DNA of 64,000 bases, taken from NCBI RefSeq assembly GCF_007990545.2, contig NZ_AP019829.2:1-64000 (forward strand). Reading direction: 5' to 3'. Source of the stretch: Leptotrichia wadei. Lineage in GTDB: Bacteria; Fusobacteriota; Fusobacteriia; Fusobacteriales; Leptotrichiaceae. This document shows, piece by piece, positions 18,106 to 26,628 of this stretch. A model generated the notes under the pieces. That model worked only from the letters and a program-made list of their open reading frames with translations. It was not told the origin of the DNA and did no database searches. How positions within the stretch are numbered: position 1 is the stretch's first letter; every line of letters begins with the position of its first letter. A program made the translations under genes and the position numbers.

Positions 18106-18954
18106 GTGGAACTTGAAATCAAAAGTAAAAAAATAGACTATCATTATAGTGAATTTAGAATGTTGTTAATTGCATATATTTGTGTATACTTTATGAGTCC
18201 TATATTTATTTTTTTTATAAAAAGTGATATAAAACATTATTATATTTTATTAATTAATGCTGTTTTTGTTATGATATTTTATATATTTGTAGTTATATTA
18301 CAAATTTTTTTTAAATTATTAATAAAATTAAAAAGAAAGAAAATAATATTTTCAGAAAATTATTTAGAAATTTTTTTTGGAACAGAAAGTAAAAAAATAG
18401 AATATGATAAAATAGAAATGATTTTTCTGAGAAAAAATTTATTGAATTCAGCAGATATAATAATAAATTTTCCAACCAATAATACAAGTTTATTTAATAG
18501 ACAAGAAGAATTATTTAAAGGCGATAAAAATAGTATAGTGATAAGTAATGTTATTAATTATGAAGAAATATTTAAAGAATTAAAACAAAGATTATTTTTC
18601 TTTGAAAGTAAAAATGAAAAAGTTTTAGAATATAAAAGTTTTATCGAAAATAAAATAGTAATAATATTTTTAATATTATTATTTTATTTTTTCTATAAAA
18701 TAAAAATATCAATATGTTTAATTATTATGTTATTCGTTAAAATAAAAAGGTATAATTATAAAATTAATTATTTAAATAATGACCAAATAAAAATTTTTAA
18801 TGCGAATAAAGAAATTTATATAAAAAACAACAACTATTTTTTTGACAAAGATGACTTAAAATTAAAAATTAAAAATGTTGATAGAATTTTATTGTCGAGT
18901 AATTCAGTGTTTTTACCTATGCATTATAAAATAAAAATAGATTCGGATGTGTAA
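18106..18954 (+). CDS. Membrane protein of unknown function, 3' end set by an IS256 terminus
   Basis: A 282-residue protein starting at GTG 18106 behind AGAGAGG. Two long hydrophobic segments lie near residues 20-45 and 46-70 and another pair near 185-215; the rest is Lys/Ile/Asn-rich and very AT-rich. No family recognised. Its stop codon (18952-18954) lies inside the GTGTAAAA terminus of an IS256-type remnant that begins about 18946, so the natural C-terminus has probably been replaced by a few residues. It lies 31 bp after the ATPase gene. Confidence 0.5.
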   Translation: MELEIKSKKIDYHYSEFRMLLIAYICVYFMSPIFIFFIKSDIKHYYILLINAVFVMIFYIFVVILQIFFKLLIKLKRKKIIFSENYLEIFFGTESKKIEYDKIEMIFLRKNLLNSADIIINFPTNNTSLFNRQEELFKGDKNSIVISNVINYEEIFKELKQRLFFFESKNEKVLEYKSFIENKIVIIFLILLFYFFYKIKISICLIIMLFVKIKRYNYKINYLNNDQIKIFNANKEIYIKNNNYFFDKDDLKLKIKNVDRILLSSNSVFLPMHYKIKIDSDV

Positions 18955-19036
18955 AAATTTTTGTGTAAACCTCTAAATAATATATGATAAAATAACTATA
19001 TAATATTTGGAGGTTTTTGTTATGTCTAAAAAGAAA
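18946..19036 (+). mobile_element. IS256-type element, left-end remnant
   Basis: Near-identical over about 85 bp to the left end of the element at 25497, including terminus, leader, GGAGGTTTTTG ribosome site and the first transposase codons (here MSKKKPIC then stop). The remainder of the element is absent. It has the same orientation as the copy at 25497, so the two left ends bracket the 6.5-kb accretion zone. Confidence 0.8.
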
Positions 19037-19320
19037 CCTATCTGTTAAGATATAGTTATAGAAATATTTAATAATCTGAACAGAAAAAGTGAAAGTTGCT
19101 TATAAATGGAGGTTTAAATAAAGATGTGGAAATGTAATGATAAAATTCCCATACAATCCATTTTAACAAAAAGATAACAAGAAATCTCCGACTTCTATAA
19201 GTGGTTGCTTTTTTTGTAAAAAAATTGAAAAAAGAGTATATCCATAATATAATTTTTGTATAAAATATTGAAGAGAAGTCATTAAAAATAATATTCAAAA
19301 TTAAAAGGAGGTGTAATTTC

Positions 19321-19371
19321 ATGAAATATAATTTAGTATTCAAGCATAGGATTTATCCAAATTTAAAATGA
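19321..19371 (+). pseudogene. TnpB (IS200/IS605-type) N-terminal stub
   Basis: Behind a strong AAAAGGAGGTG ribosome site, ATG 19321 opens MKYNLVFKHRIYPN, which matches the conserved start of IS605-type TnpB proteins, and stops after 16 residues. The homology ends at about 19362, where the plasmid rep fragment on the other strand begins, so a deletion joined the two. The DNA between 19037 and 19320 has no gene; a hairpin-like CGACTTCTATAAGTGG at about 19187 resembles IS605 right ends. Confidence 0.55.
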
Positions 19372-19547
19372 AACTCAAATCCGCTAACACTGCTTTTTCC
19401 ACGCCCTGTTTTCTTTGAATATTTTTTTATTATTTTTAAGTTACACTTCTCTCCACGCTCACTTAAAATAGGTTGAAAAACCCTTTTATCAATATCTGAT
19501 ATTTTATAGCTTTCAGAAATTCCTAATAGTCTATTAAAAATGATATT
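19353..19547 (-). pseudogene. Plasmid replication initiator (Rep_3 family) C-terminal fragment
   Basis: Read on the minus strand, 19547 down to 19353 encodes about 64 residues ending at a stop. They include LLGISESYKISDIDKRVFQP and ILSERGE, then KKTGRGKSSVSGFEFHFK. The SYK.SD.DKRV..PI and GR....GFEF blocks are typical of the second winged helix of Rep_3 (RepB-like) initiators. An in-frame stop lies at 19548-19550 and no start or N-terminal domain remains. This points to an integrated and decayed plasmid. No iterons were recognised in 19551-19770. Confidence 0.65.
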
Positions 19548-19770
19548 TCAATAATTTTGTTCTTCTTATTCTCTCTTTTTGTCCCTTTTATTTTCCTAAA
19601 AAGACCTTTTTATTCACAAATTTTATATTATTTTGGTACTTTTTCTAGTATTTATAAGGATTACAGAATACCTAAAAGGTATAAAAAAGGGAACTAAAAA
19701 CTAAAAAAAAATTATTTTAAATAAAAAATTTTGAAAATTGTAATTAATTTAAAAAATATTATTAAGAATA

Positions 19771-19798
19771 TTGACAAAATGATTTCAAATGATATAAT
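19771..19798 (+). promoter_or_regulatory. Promoter of the antitoxin gene
   Basis: TTGACA (19771-19776) and TATAAT (19793-19798) with a 16-bp spacer, the best promoter match seen in the window. The surrounding ATTTCAAATGATATAATTATTATAT is rich in short dyads, fitting autoregulation by a ribbon-helix-helix antitoxin. It lies 32 bp before the antitoxin ATG. Confidence 0.65.
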
Positions 19799-19829
19799 TA
19801 TTATATAAAATGAAAGGAATTGATGTTAT

Positions 19830-20084
19830 ATGGAAAAAGCAGTTGTTAATTTTAGAATAGACAAGACTACTAAGAAAGAAATGGAAGAAATTTGTGAAGA
19901 TATAGGAATTTCTATAGGGACAGCATTTAATATTTTTGCAAAAAAATTGATTCGTGAAAGAAGAATACCATTTGAGTTAGATTCAGATCCTTTTTACAGA
20001 AAAGAAAATATTGAAAGATTAAAAAAATCTATTGAGCAAATGGAAAAAACTGGTGGAACTGTTCATGAGGTTGATTATGATTAA
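19830..20084 (+). CDS. RelB/DinJ-family antitoxin (toxin partner destroyed)
   Basis: An 84-residue protein with an N-terminal ribbon-helix-helix: VNFRIDKTTKKEMEEICEDI then GISIGTAFNIFAKKLI, the standard RelB/DinJ pattern, followed by RIPFELDSDPFY and an acidic toxin-binding tail ending GGTVHEVDYD. It would bind and neutralise an mRNA-cleaving toxin and repress the operon with it. Its stop overlaps the start of the YoeB reading frame by 8 bases, but that frame is cut after ten codons. The antitoxin is therefore an orphan. GAAAGGAATTGATG precedes ATG 19830. Confidence 0.85.
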   Translation: MEKAVVNFRIDKTTKKEMEEICEDIGISIGTAFNIFAKKLIRERRIPFELDSDPFYRKENIERLKKSIEQMEKTGGTVHEVDYD

Positions 20085-20166
20085 ATCATGGAGTGATGAA
20101 GCATGGGCTTGCGGGGAATCAAGGAACAAGACAGGCTTATCACACAGGAAATTTAAGTCAAAGTGA
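20077..20166 (+). pseudogene. YoeB/Txe-family toxin, 10-residue N-terminal stub
   Basis: ATG 20077 overlaps the antitoxin's end and encodes MIKSWSDEAW, which matches the start of YoeB toxins. At about 20107 the sequence switches to haemagglutinin DNA read in another frame, and the frame stops at 20166. The catalytic residues of YoeB are all missing, so there is no toxin activity. Confidence 0.75.
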
Positions 20167-22181
20167 AGTAAGAAATGCGAGTGCAAACAATAATTTTTAT
20201 GCAAATATTGGAGTAAATGCAGGATATTCTACTTCTAAAAACAGTAACAACTCCCACAATGAAAGTGCCGTAGTTACGACAATGAAACCAATGAATGAAA
20301 ATTCTAGCATTACCTACAACAATGTAAACAACATAACTTATCAGGGAACACAGGCACAAGGCGGAACATATCTACAACAATGTTAAAAATATTTAGAAGG
20401 AAGCAGTAGAGCTTCATAACAGCTATAGTTCCAAAAATTCAGGATTTGGAGCAGGAGTAAGTCCAGGAATAGGTTCAAATGGACAAATTAAGCCAAGTAG
20501 TATAGGCGGAAACGTTTCTGCAAGTAGAAGTAATCAAAATACAACTGAAACTGTTTATCAAAATGGTAATTTTCAAAATGTAAATGAAGTTCACAATAAT
20601 ACTGGTACAATGACACTTTCAGGATTTAATCAGGAAGGCAGAAAAGTTACAGGTAATATTGGTAAACTGGTTGTAGAAAGCAGACAGAACACAAGCACAA
20701 CAACTGGAAGATCAAGCGGAGCAAGTATAGGAATAAGTGCAAATGGAGTTCCTAGTTCTTTAAATGTAGATGGAAGCAGAACAAGTGGAAGCAGAGCATT
20801 TGTAGATAATCAAAGCAGCTTTATTGTTGGAGAAGGAAGTAATCTTCATGTTGGTACAGTTGAAAATACTGGAGCAATTATTGGAAAATAGAGTGAAAAT
20901 GGTACTACATTTAAAGTTGATAAGTATGTTGGGCACGATATTCAAAACTACGATACAATGACAACAACAGGAATTTCAGTAGGGACTTCATTAGGAAAAT
21001 CTCCTAGGGTTACAAATATTGGATTTAATCAAGATGATAGGGATAAACAAGGAATTACTAGAAATACAGTAGTTGGCAATGTAGAAATAGGCGAAACTTC
21101 TGGAAGTCCAATAAATAGGGATGTTACAAAAGCTAATGAAGTTACAAAAGATGAACATCATTCTACGAATGTTAATGTTGAGACCCAGACTATTGAGTAT
21201 GCGACTAATCCAGCTAAACTGAAAGAGGATATTGGGAAAGCCAAAGAGGAAATAAATGACATAAAATGGGTAATAAAAGAGTCAATTCACGACAGAGGAG
21301 ATGACAACAGGAACTTCTTTGGGAAGCTTTCAGAAGTTAGACTGGACAAGAGTCTTGAAAATATAACGAGCGAAAGACTGATAGGTAAGACAGTAGATAC
21401 TGAAATAGCAGGTATTTTTAAGGATGCCTACAAGGATTTAGGATATGATATAAACATCATATTTTCAGATCCTAAAAATTCTCCACAATTATTAGATGAG
21501 AAAGGGAAACTAAAAACAGGGACAGCATATGTAGATGATTATGGAGTTAAGACAATAATAATCAATGCACAAGATTCAAAGAATACGACAAAGGCTGGAC
21601 TTATCGGAACAATAGTTGAAGAAGGAAGCCATGTAATAGGAAAAGTTGAAAGCAGACAGATAGAAACTGGAACAGATGAGAAAGGGCTAGAAAGCACAGG
21701 AAGAGCTTCAAATGAATACTTTGCTCAAAAATACAAAGATGATAATCCAAATATCAGTATCAAGTCGGATGGGAAGGATTATTCCAATGTTGATTTTGGG
21801 GAGAATGTAGGTAATATTGCAGTTGCAGATGATGCACTTATTATAGTAGCAGGAGTAACAATTGCATATATAGCTGGAGCATATATAGTACAATAAAATG
21901 GAAAGACTATAGGATCATATCCTGATTTAAAAACTGCACAAAAAAATGCACAATATTTATTAAATAAGGCTGGTGATGGATTAAAATGGATTTGGAATGG
22001 TTGAGCTTGGGTAGTTAAAAAAATTAGTAATGTATATAAGGCGGAACATACAAAAATTTCAGAAGATAAAAATACAAAAAATAAGCATGAAAAAGGGAAG
22101 GCTAGAAAACAAAGAGATCAAGGTGGAGAAAAGAAAAAAAAGAAAAAAGGATGGATACAAGGAGGAGGTAAGAAAAAATAA
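20107..22181 (+). pseudogene. Filamentous haemagglutinin/CdiA-like 3' end, decayed, with toxin tip
   Basis: Low-complexity G/N/S/T-rich beta-helix-type sequence of a two-partner-secretion exoprotein. It starts abruptly at the YoeB junction (GLAGNQGTRQAYHTGNLSQS), shifts frame between 20387 and 20399, and then stays in one frame to 22181 despite in-frame stops at 20889, 21894 and about 22002. After the repeats come a helical pretoxin module (about 21200-21800; LIGTIVEEGSHVIGKVE.RQ) and a short basic tip with NKHEKGKARKQRDQGGEKKKK. The final TAA overlaps the next gene's ATG by one base, the usual toxin-immunity coupling. The N-terminal TPS domain and a CdiB/TpsB partner are not in the window. 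Toxin activity of the tip is not identified. Confidence 0.75.
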
Positions 22182-23119
22182 TGATTGAATTTTTAAAAAA
22201 TATAAAAAGTAAAATTGGAATTTATCATTTGGAGGATGATGCTATTTCAATTGGAAAAATATTAAAAATTTCAGGTAAGTATTTATTTTTGGATTCTTAC
22301 GATTCAAATAATAAAAAAGAAGGTATAAAAGTTTTTTTAATAAGTGAAATAAAAAGAGTTATTTTAAAAAGCGATTATATTGAAAAATTAGAAAATAAAA
22401 AAAATTATACAGAATCTTTTTCTTTTTTAAAAGATAATAAAATAAATTCGTTTGATGATGTATGTCAAAAAATAATAGAAAAAAAGTGTATAGTGACATT
22501 AAAATTGAAAAATGATGATATAGAAAAAGGATATTTAACAAAAAAGATTGAAAAATATTACTATTTTGAAATATTAAATGATGAACTTAAAATAATATCT
22601 ACTGAAATTTTTGATGAACATTATATAGAAGAAATACAAATAGATACTAATGATAAAATTAATAAAAATGTTCCATTAAATATAATTAAATTATATTCGG
22701 ATAATATATATATTGGTAATGTATTGTTTGATAGGAAAGAAATAATTATTTTTAAAGAAATTGTAGAATTTTCGGAAGATAGTCGAATATTAATATTAAA
22801 AAAAGAGGATATTGAAGAAATATCCGAATTATACAAAGAAGAAAATATAAGATACAATAGTATAAATAAATATATTCAAAATATAAAAGATATTACATTA
22901 TTATTTCTTCTTGAAATTTGTTTGAATTTTAAATTTATAATATTTATAGATAATAAAAAATTTTCTGAAACTAAAGTAGGAATTATTGAAAAAATATTGA
23001 ACAATAGAATTTTAGAATTAAACACATTAAATGAAAATTACCATTTTATTGAAAAAATAAGAATCGAAATTTCTGAAATAGAAATTTTAAGAATAAAAAA
23101 TTATTCTCTTTTTGAATAG
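22181..23119 (+). CDS. Candidate cytoplasmic immunity protein
   Basis: A 312-residue soluble protein, rich in Ile, Lys and Glu, with no signal peptide. It appears to contain repeated beta-rich units: short segments with the pattern IYIGNVLFD..EIIIFKEI and GKILKISGKYLFLDSY recur, suggesting two or three copies of a small barrel or sheet. Its ATG overlaps the stop of the decayed haemagglutinin toxin tip (TAATG) behind AGGAGGAGG. Position and coupling suggest it neutralises that toxin; no family was recognised. It remains open although the toxin gene is broken. Confidence 0.55.
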   Translation: MIEFLKNIKSKIGIYHLEDDAISIGKILKISGKYLFLDSYDSNNKKEGIKVFLISEIKRVILKSDYIEKLENKKNYTESFSFLKDNKINSFDDVCQKIIEKKCIVTLKLKNDDIEKGYLTKKIEKYYYFEILNDELKIISTEIFDEHYIEEIQIDTNDKINKNVPLNIIKLYSDNIYIGNVLFDRKEIIIFKEIVEFSEDSRILILKKEDIEEISELYKEENIRYNSINKYIQNIKDITLLFLLEICLNFKFIIFIDNKKFSETKVGIIEKILNNRILELNTLNENYHFIEKIRIEISEIEILRIKNYSLFE

Positions 23120-23162
23120 ATAATAAAAAAGCTATTGAAGATACTCCTGAGATAAAATCAAG

Positions 23163-24491
23163 GTGGAAACAGCATATGTTTCAAAAGACGGAGTTCATAC
23201 AATGATAATAAATATAAATGCCAAAGAAAATAGTACAAAATCAGGATTAATCGGAACAATTTCGGAAGAAGGAAGCCATATAATTAATGGTGTCGAAGGA
23301 AGACAGATAGCAACTGGAACTGAAGAAAAAGGACTGGAAAGCACAGGAAGGGCTGCAAATGCTTACTTTCAGGAAGAGTACAAGGGAAGCAATCAGAATA
23401 TGACGTATAAGTCTGATGGGAAGATTGATACTAGCAAGCTGGGGACTAATGTCGGAGATAAGTTACTTTTGGATACTTCAGTAAGTTTAGAAGAAATGGA
23501 AGAATTATTACGATATGTTCAGTCAAAAACACAAGATACATTGGAATTAATAGATGCAAAAACCAAATCAAAATGTACGAAAGGTAGTGGTGATAATTGT
23601 GAAATAAAAGTAGTTCAAAAACATAAAGGCAAAGATACTCTAACAGGTACAAAAATGGTAAGAGAAATATTGGATAATCCTAAAAGAGTATTTATCACTA
23701 ACGAAAAAGGGAATAAAAGAGGGGATATTAGACGTGGATCTCATTATAATGCAAACACAAACACATTAACCATCGTTAGAAATCAGGAAGTTACAGTATT
23801 AGGAAAAGACTTAAACACTGGAGAAATAACTACTAAAAAACAGAACCTAAATGATACGGTTGGACATGAATTAGTGCATGTTCATAATGATATAAAAAAA
23901 TTTGTCCGAGATGAATATATTTCTAATTTTTTAAAAATTGGAGAACAAGTTTTTTATGATGGAGATAGTAAAGAAAATATCATTGATCAGAGAGTCTCTA
24001 ATATGACAGGAGGAGTACCCTGGAAAAATATTCAAGAAATTTCAGAAATGAAAAAACAAATTGAAGAAGAATGTAAAGGGAAAAAAGATTGCAATGTTGA
24101 AAATAAGTTATTAACTAAATTAGCTGAAAAAGGATATAGTAATCTTCAAGGACTTTCTCATATAAATCAGATAATTAAAAACGGCGAAGCAGAAAAAAAA
24201 CGAACAGAAAATGCTTTAAAAACTTGTGGTACAAACCTTTGTGTTTATCGAGAAGAAGCAGCTACTTCTGGAATTGAAAGATTTAGCTGGCCAAAACAGC
24301 TTACTAATGAAAATATATTAAGACAGGAGATGAAAAATAGATTAAAAGAGCTTCAAGATAAGGGAATAGTAGATAAAAATATAAAACCGGAAGATTTAAA
24401 TTATGAAAGAATATTTTACTATTCTCCTAGAAAAGAATTGATAGATTCTTTAAAAACTTCTAAACCAAATAAGGAGAATATAATAAAATGA
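23163..24491 (+). CDS. Orphan haemagglutinin C-terminal toxin module with HExxH motif
   Basis: The first ~90 residues repeat the pretoxin module of the upstream pseudogene (TAYVSKDGVHTMIININAKE, LIGTISEEGSHIINGVEGRQ), starting mid-domain at GTG 23163 with no good ribosome site; an in-frame stop lies at 23148. The next ~350 residues are a different domain with TVGHELVHVHND, an HExxH zinc-peptidase signature at about 235-239, resembling M91/NleD-like toxin peptidases. Four cysteines (C..C and two later pairs) are present. The stop overlaps the next start (ATGA). Orphan toxin-immunity modules downstream of CdiA genes are well known and are recruited by recombination. Metallopeptidase activity is inferred from one motif. 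Confidence 0.65.
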   Translation: METAYVSKDGVHTMIININAKENSTKSGLIGTISEEGSHIINGVEGRQIATGTEEKGLESTGRAANAYFQEEYKGSNQNMTYKSDGKIDTSKLGTNVGDKLLLDTSVSLEEMEELLRYVQSKTQDTLELIDAKTKSKCTKGSGDNCEIKVVQKHKGKDTLTGTKMVREILDNPKRVFITNEKGNKRGDIRRGSHYNANTNTLTIVRNQEVTVLGKDLNTGEITTKKQNLNDTVGHELVHVHNDIKKFVRDEYISNFLKIGEQVFYDGDSKENIIDQRVSNMTGGVPWKNIQEISEMKKQIEEECKGKKDCNVENKLLTKLAEKGYSNLQGLSHINQIIKNGEAEKKRTENALKTCGTNLCVYREEAATSGIERFSWPKQLTNENILRQEMKNRLKELQDKGIVDKNIKPEDLNYERIFYYSPRKELIDSLKTSKPNKENIIK

Positions 24492-25216
24492 TTAAAAAAA
24501 TATTGTTCATAATGATAATGATTAGTAATATTGTCTATTCAGAAGAATATTTTAGAGATTTAAAATATTTTGAATATGCTTATATTAATCCTCCAATAAG
24601 TATATCAGAACGAAATTATGTAATAAAGCATAAAAATGAAAATAAAACGGTGTTTTATTTTAGATTAAAGGGGTTGTATCGTGGAATAACACGTAGTAGA
24701 GATAAGGATGAAATACTAAAATATATGACATTAGAAAATTTAGAAAATTATTATTCAAGGTTTAACCCTAAAGATAAATCTTATTATGGACAGTTCCTAT
24801 ATGGTAAATGGACTATCACAAATAATAATAAAACTAATGTGGAATTGTATATAGTAACTGTAGATGAAAACGGAAATATACATGAAAATAGATATAATAA
24901 ATTTCCAAATTTAGGACAAGCGTATCACATACATTGGTATATAAATGAGATAGATGAAAATAATGCACAAGGTTACTATTCTGTACCAGATTATGGAGAG
25001 ATGATGACAATAATGACACCAAATAAGATAATTTTCAAAAATCCTGATTTTTTTGCACCAGAAGAGAACAGATTATACGAGGAGTTAATATCATTATTTT
25101 ATAATGAATTACCAGAAAGTTTTTTTAAACAAAGAAAGGAAAATCGAGCATACGAAATAAGAAGGATAATGTCTAAATATAATTTAAATTTAAAGGATAT
25201 AGAAAATATATACTAA
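24488..25216 (+). CDS. Candidate secreted immunity protein for the HExxH toxin module
   Basis: A 242-residue protein with a signal peptide (MIKKILFIMIMISNIVYS, cleavage likely before EEYF). No known domain. The mature part is rich in aromatic residues (NPPISISERNY, YYGQFLYGKWTI, AYHIHWYINEID). The ATG overlaps the stop of the toxin module by four bases (ATGA) behind AAGGAG, implying translational coupling. An exported immunity protein would fit a toxin acting in the periplasm; this is inference. It could equally be an accessory secreted protein. Confidence 0.5.
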   Translation: MIKKILFIMIMISNIVYSEEYFRDLKYFEYAYINPPISISERNYVIKHKNENKTVFYFRLKGLYRGITRSRDKDEILKYMTLENLENYYSRFNPKDKSYYGQFLYGKWTITNNNKTNVELYIVTVDENGNIHENRYNKFPNLGQAYHIHWYINEIDENNAQGYYSVPDYGEMMTIMTPNKIIFKNPDFFAPEENRLYEELISLFYNELPESFFKQRKENRAYEIRRIMSKYNLNLKDIENIY

Positions 25217-25240
25217 TTAAAATATTTTTCAAAAAAACTA

Positions 25241-25292
25241 AACTGCACCCAAAATCTTGGACACAGGATAAAAGGTGCAGTTATTATTTTTA
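25241..25292. terminator. Inverted repeat, possible terminator
   Basis: AACTGCACC (25241-25249) and GGTGCAGTT (25274-25282) form a perfect 9-bp stem with a 24-base loop, followed by an A/T-rich stretch with five Ts. It may terminate the immunity gene transcript. The stem with CCAAAATCTTGGACAC also recalls IS150-type ends, so it could be an element scar. The remaining gap to 25496 shows nothing recognisable. Confidence 0.45.
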
Positions 25293-25496
25293 TACATTTC
25301 AAATCATTAATGTAAAAAAATTTAATTATACAAAATTTGCCCATATAACCCCGCAAATTAAAATTTTTATTTAAGGCATAGAAAAATTTATACCAAAAAT
25401 CGATTTTTCAAGTTATATGGATGTTATATGGACTTTTTAAATGATATTTTTTTAATAAGTTAGATGGCATATTTTTTAAACCAATTTTCAAAATGA

Positions 25497-26022
25497 GGGT
25501 GTGTAAAAATTTTTGTGTAAACCTCTAAATAATATATAGTAAAATAACTATATAATATTTGGAGGTTTTTGTTATGGCTAAAAAGAAAATTGACAACAAA
25601 ATTTTTAAAACACTGATTGAGGATTACAATATTAAAGATACTAATGATATTAAGGATATACTTAAGGATTTGCTTTCGGGTACTATTCAAACTATGCTTG
25701 AAGCTGAAATTGAGCATGAACTGGGGTATGCTAAACATTCTATGAAAGATAAGATTACTTCTAATGCTAGAAATGGACATTCCAAGAAAACTGTTAGAAG
25801 TGAGTACGGCAATCTTGACTTAGATATTCCTAGAGATAGAAATGCTGAGTTTGAGCCTCAAATCATCCCTAAATGAAATCAGTATATCTAAGTTTAAAGG
25901 AAGCAACAAAGGGACTGGAAGAATACCGGGCTGGGGAGAAATATATTCTCAGTTAAGTATTTATTTTGAAGAAAGAATTTAAAAACAGGATGGTAGTTTT
26001 ATCATCCTGTTTTTACACACCC
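25497..26022 (+). mobile_element. IS256-family element, internally deleted (MITE-like)
   Basis: A 526-bp unit with perfect 13-bp terminal inverted repeats GGGTGTGTAAAAA (25497-25509) and TTTTTACACACCC (26010-26022). Intact IS256 elements are about 1.3 kb, so the middle is lost. It still has the transposase start and, before the right end, the C-terminal scrap LSIYFEERI in another frame. It cannot move by itself. Its last base is shared with the stop codon of tpx. No target duplication is visible. Confidence 0.85.
25574..25876 (+). pseudogene. IS256-family transposase N-terminal fragment
   Basis: ATG 25574 follows GGAGGTTTTTG and encodes about 100 residues that match the N-terminus of mutator-type transposases: KDLLSGTIQTMLEAEIEHEL, then RNGHSKKTVRSEYGNLDLDIPRDR. 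The frame stops at 25876, before the catalytic DDE domain. An upstream in-frame start at 25559 is less likely because it overlaps the ribosome site. Confidence 0.85.
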
Positions 26023-26540
26023 TATTTAGTTAATTCTTTTATTACTTTCAATGCTCTTTCATAATCTGGCTGTTCTCCAATTTCTGGAACGTATTCTACG
26101 TATTGAATAATTCCATTTTTATCAACAATAACGACTCCTCTAGCTAACAATCTTAATTCTTTTATTACAAATCCATATTTTATTCCAAAATCTAAATCTT
26201 TGTGATCTGAAGCTGTTAGAGCATTTGCAATTCCCTTGTCTGCACAATATCTTCCAAGTGCAAATGGCAAGTCAACTGAAATTGTAAGCAGTTGCACATC
26301 ATCTCCAAAACTTGCGGCTTCTTGGTTAAATCTAGCCAGCTGTAATGCACATACTCCAGTGTCAACTGATGGGAATACTGCGATTACAACAACTTTTCCC
26401 TTATAGTCGCTTAATTTTACTTCCTTTAATTCAGGTGATAAAACTGTAAAATCAGGTGCTGCTTGTCCAGCTTTTACTTCATTTCCCACAAGAGTTATGG
26501 GATTTCCCTTGAATGTCACTTTATTTTTTATTTCTGCCAT
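26022..26540 (-). CDS. tpx: Thiol peroxidase Tpx (atypical 2-Cys peroxiredoxin)
   Basis: Tpx reduces lipid and other hydroperoxides with thioredoxin. The 172-residue protein has the peroxidatic cysteine in FPSVDTGVCALQ (about residue 61) with the conserved Thr three positions earlier, and the resolving cysteine in GRYCADKGI (about 95). N-terminal VTFKGNPITLVGNEVKAGQAAPDF is typical. It is read from the minus strand with an AAAGGAG ribosome site. Its stop codon TAG ends exactly in the IS256-type terminus at 26022, so the insertion occurred at the very end of the gene without visible damage. The ArsR gene lies upstream in the same direction. Confidence 0.96.
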   Translation of the reverse strand: MAEIKNKVTFKGNPITLVGNEVKAGQAAPDFTVLSPELKEVKLSDYKGKVVVIAVFPSVDTGVCALQLARFNQEAASFGDDVQLLTISVDLPFALGRYCADKGIANALTASDHKDLDFGIKYGFVIKELRLLARGVVIVDKNGIIQYVEYVPEIGEQPDYERALKVIKELTK

Positions 26541-26628
26541 TTTTCTACTCCTTTATTTTAATTTTTTTGTATTTACAAGTATCTACTGTTTGTAATTATA
26601 ACATATTTAAAATTATTTGTACAGAAAA

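Noticed and set aside
20400-22181. Stop-codon reassignment or programmed read-through in the haemagglutinin
   Set aside because: Three different stops, a frameshift and a truncated front point to decay; other genes in the window use the stops normally.
25241-25282. IS150-type element end
   Set aside because: Only about 40 bp with a matching stem and no transposase nearby; a terminator explains it equally well.
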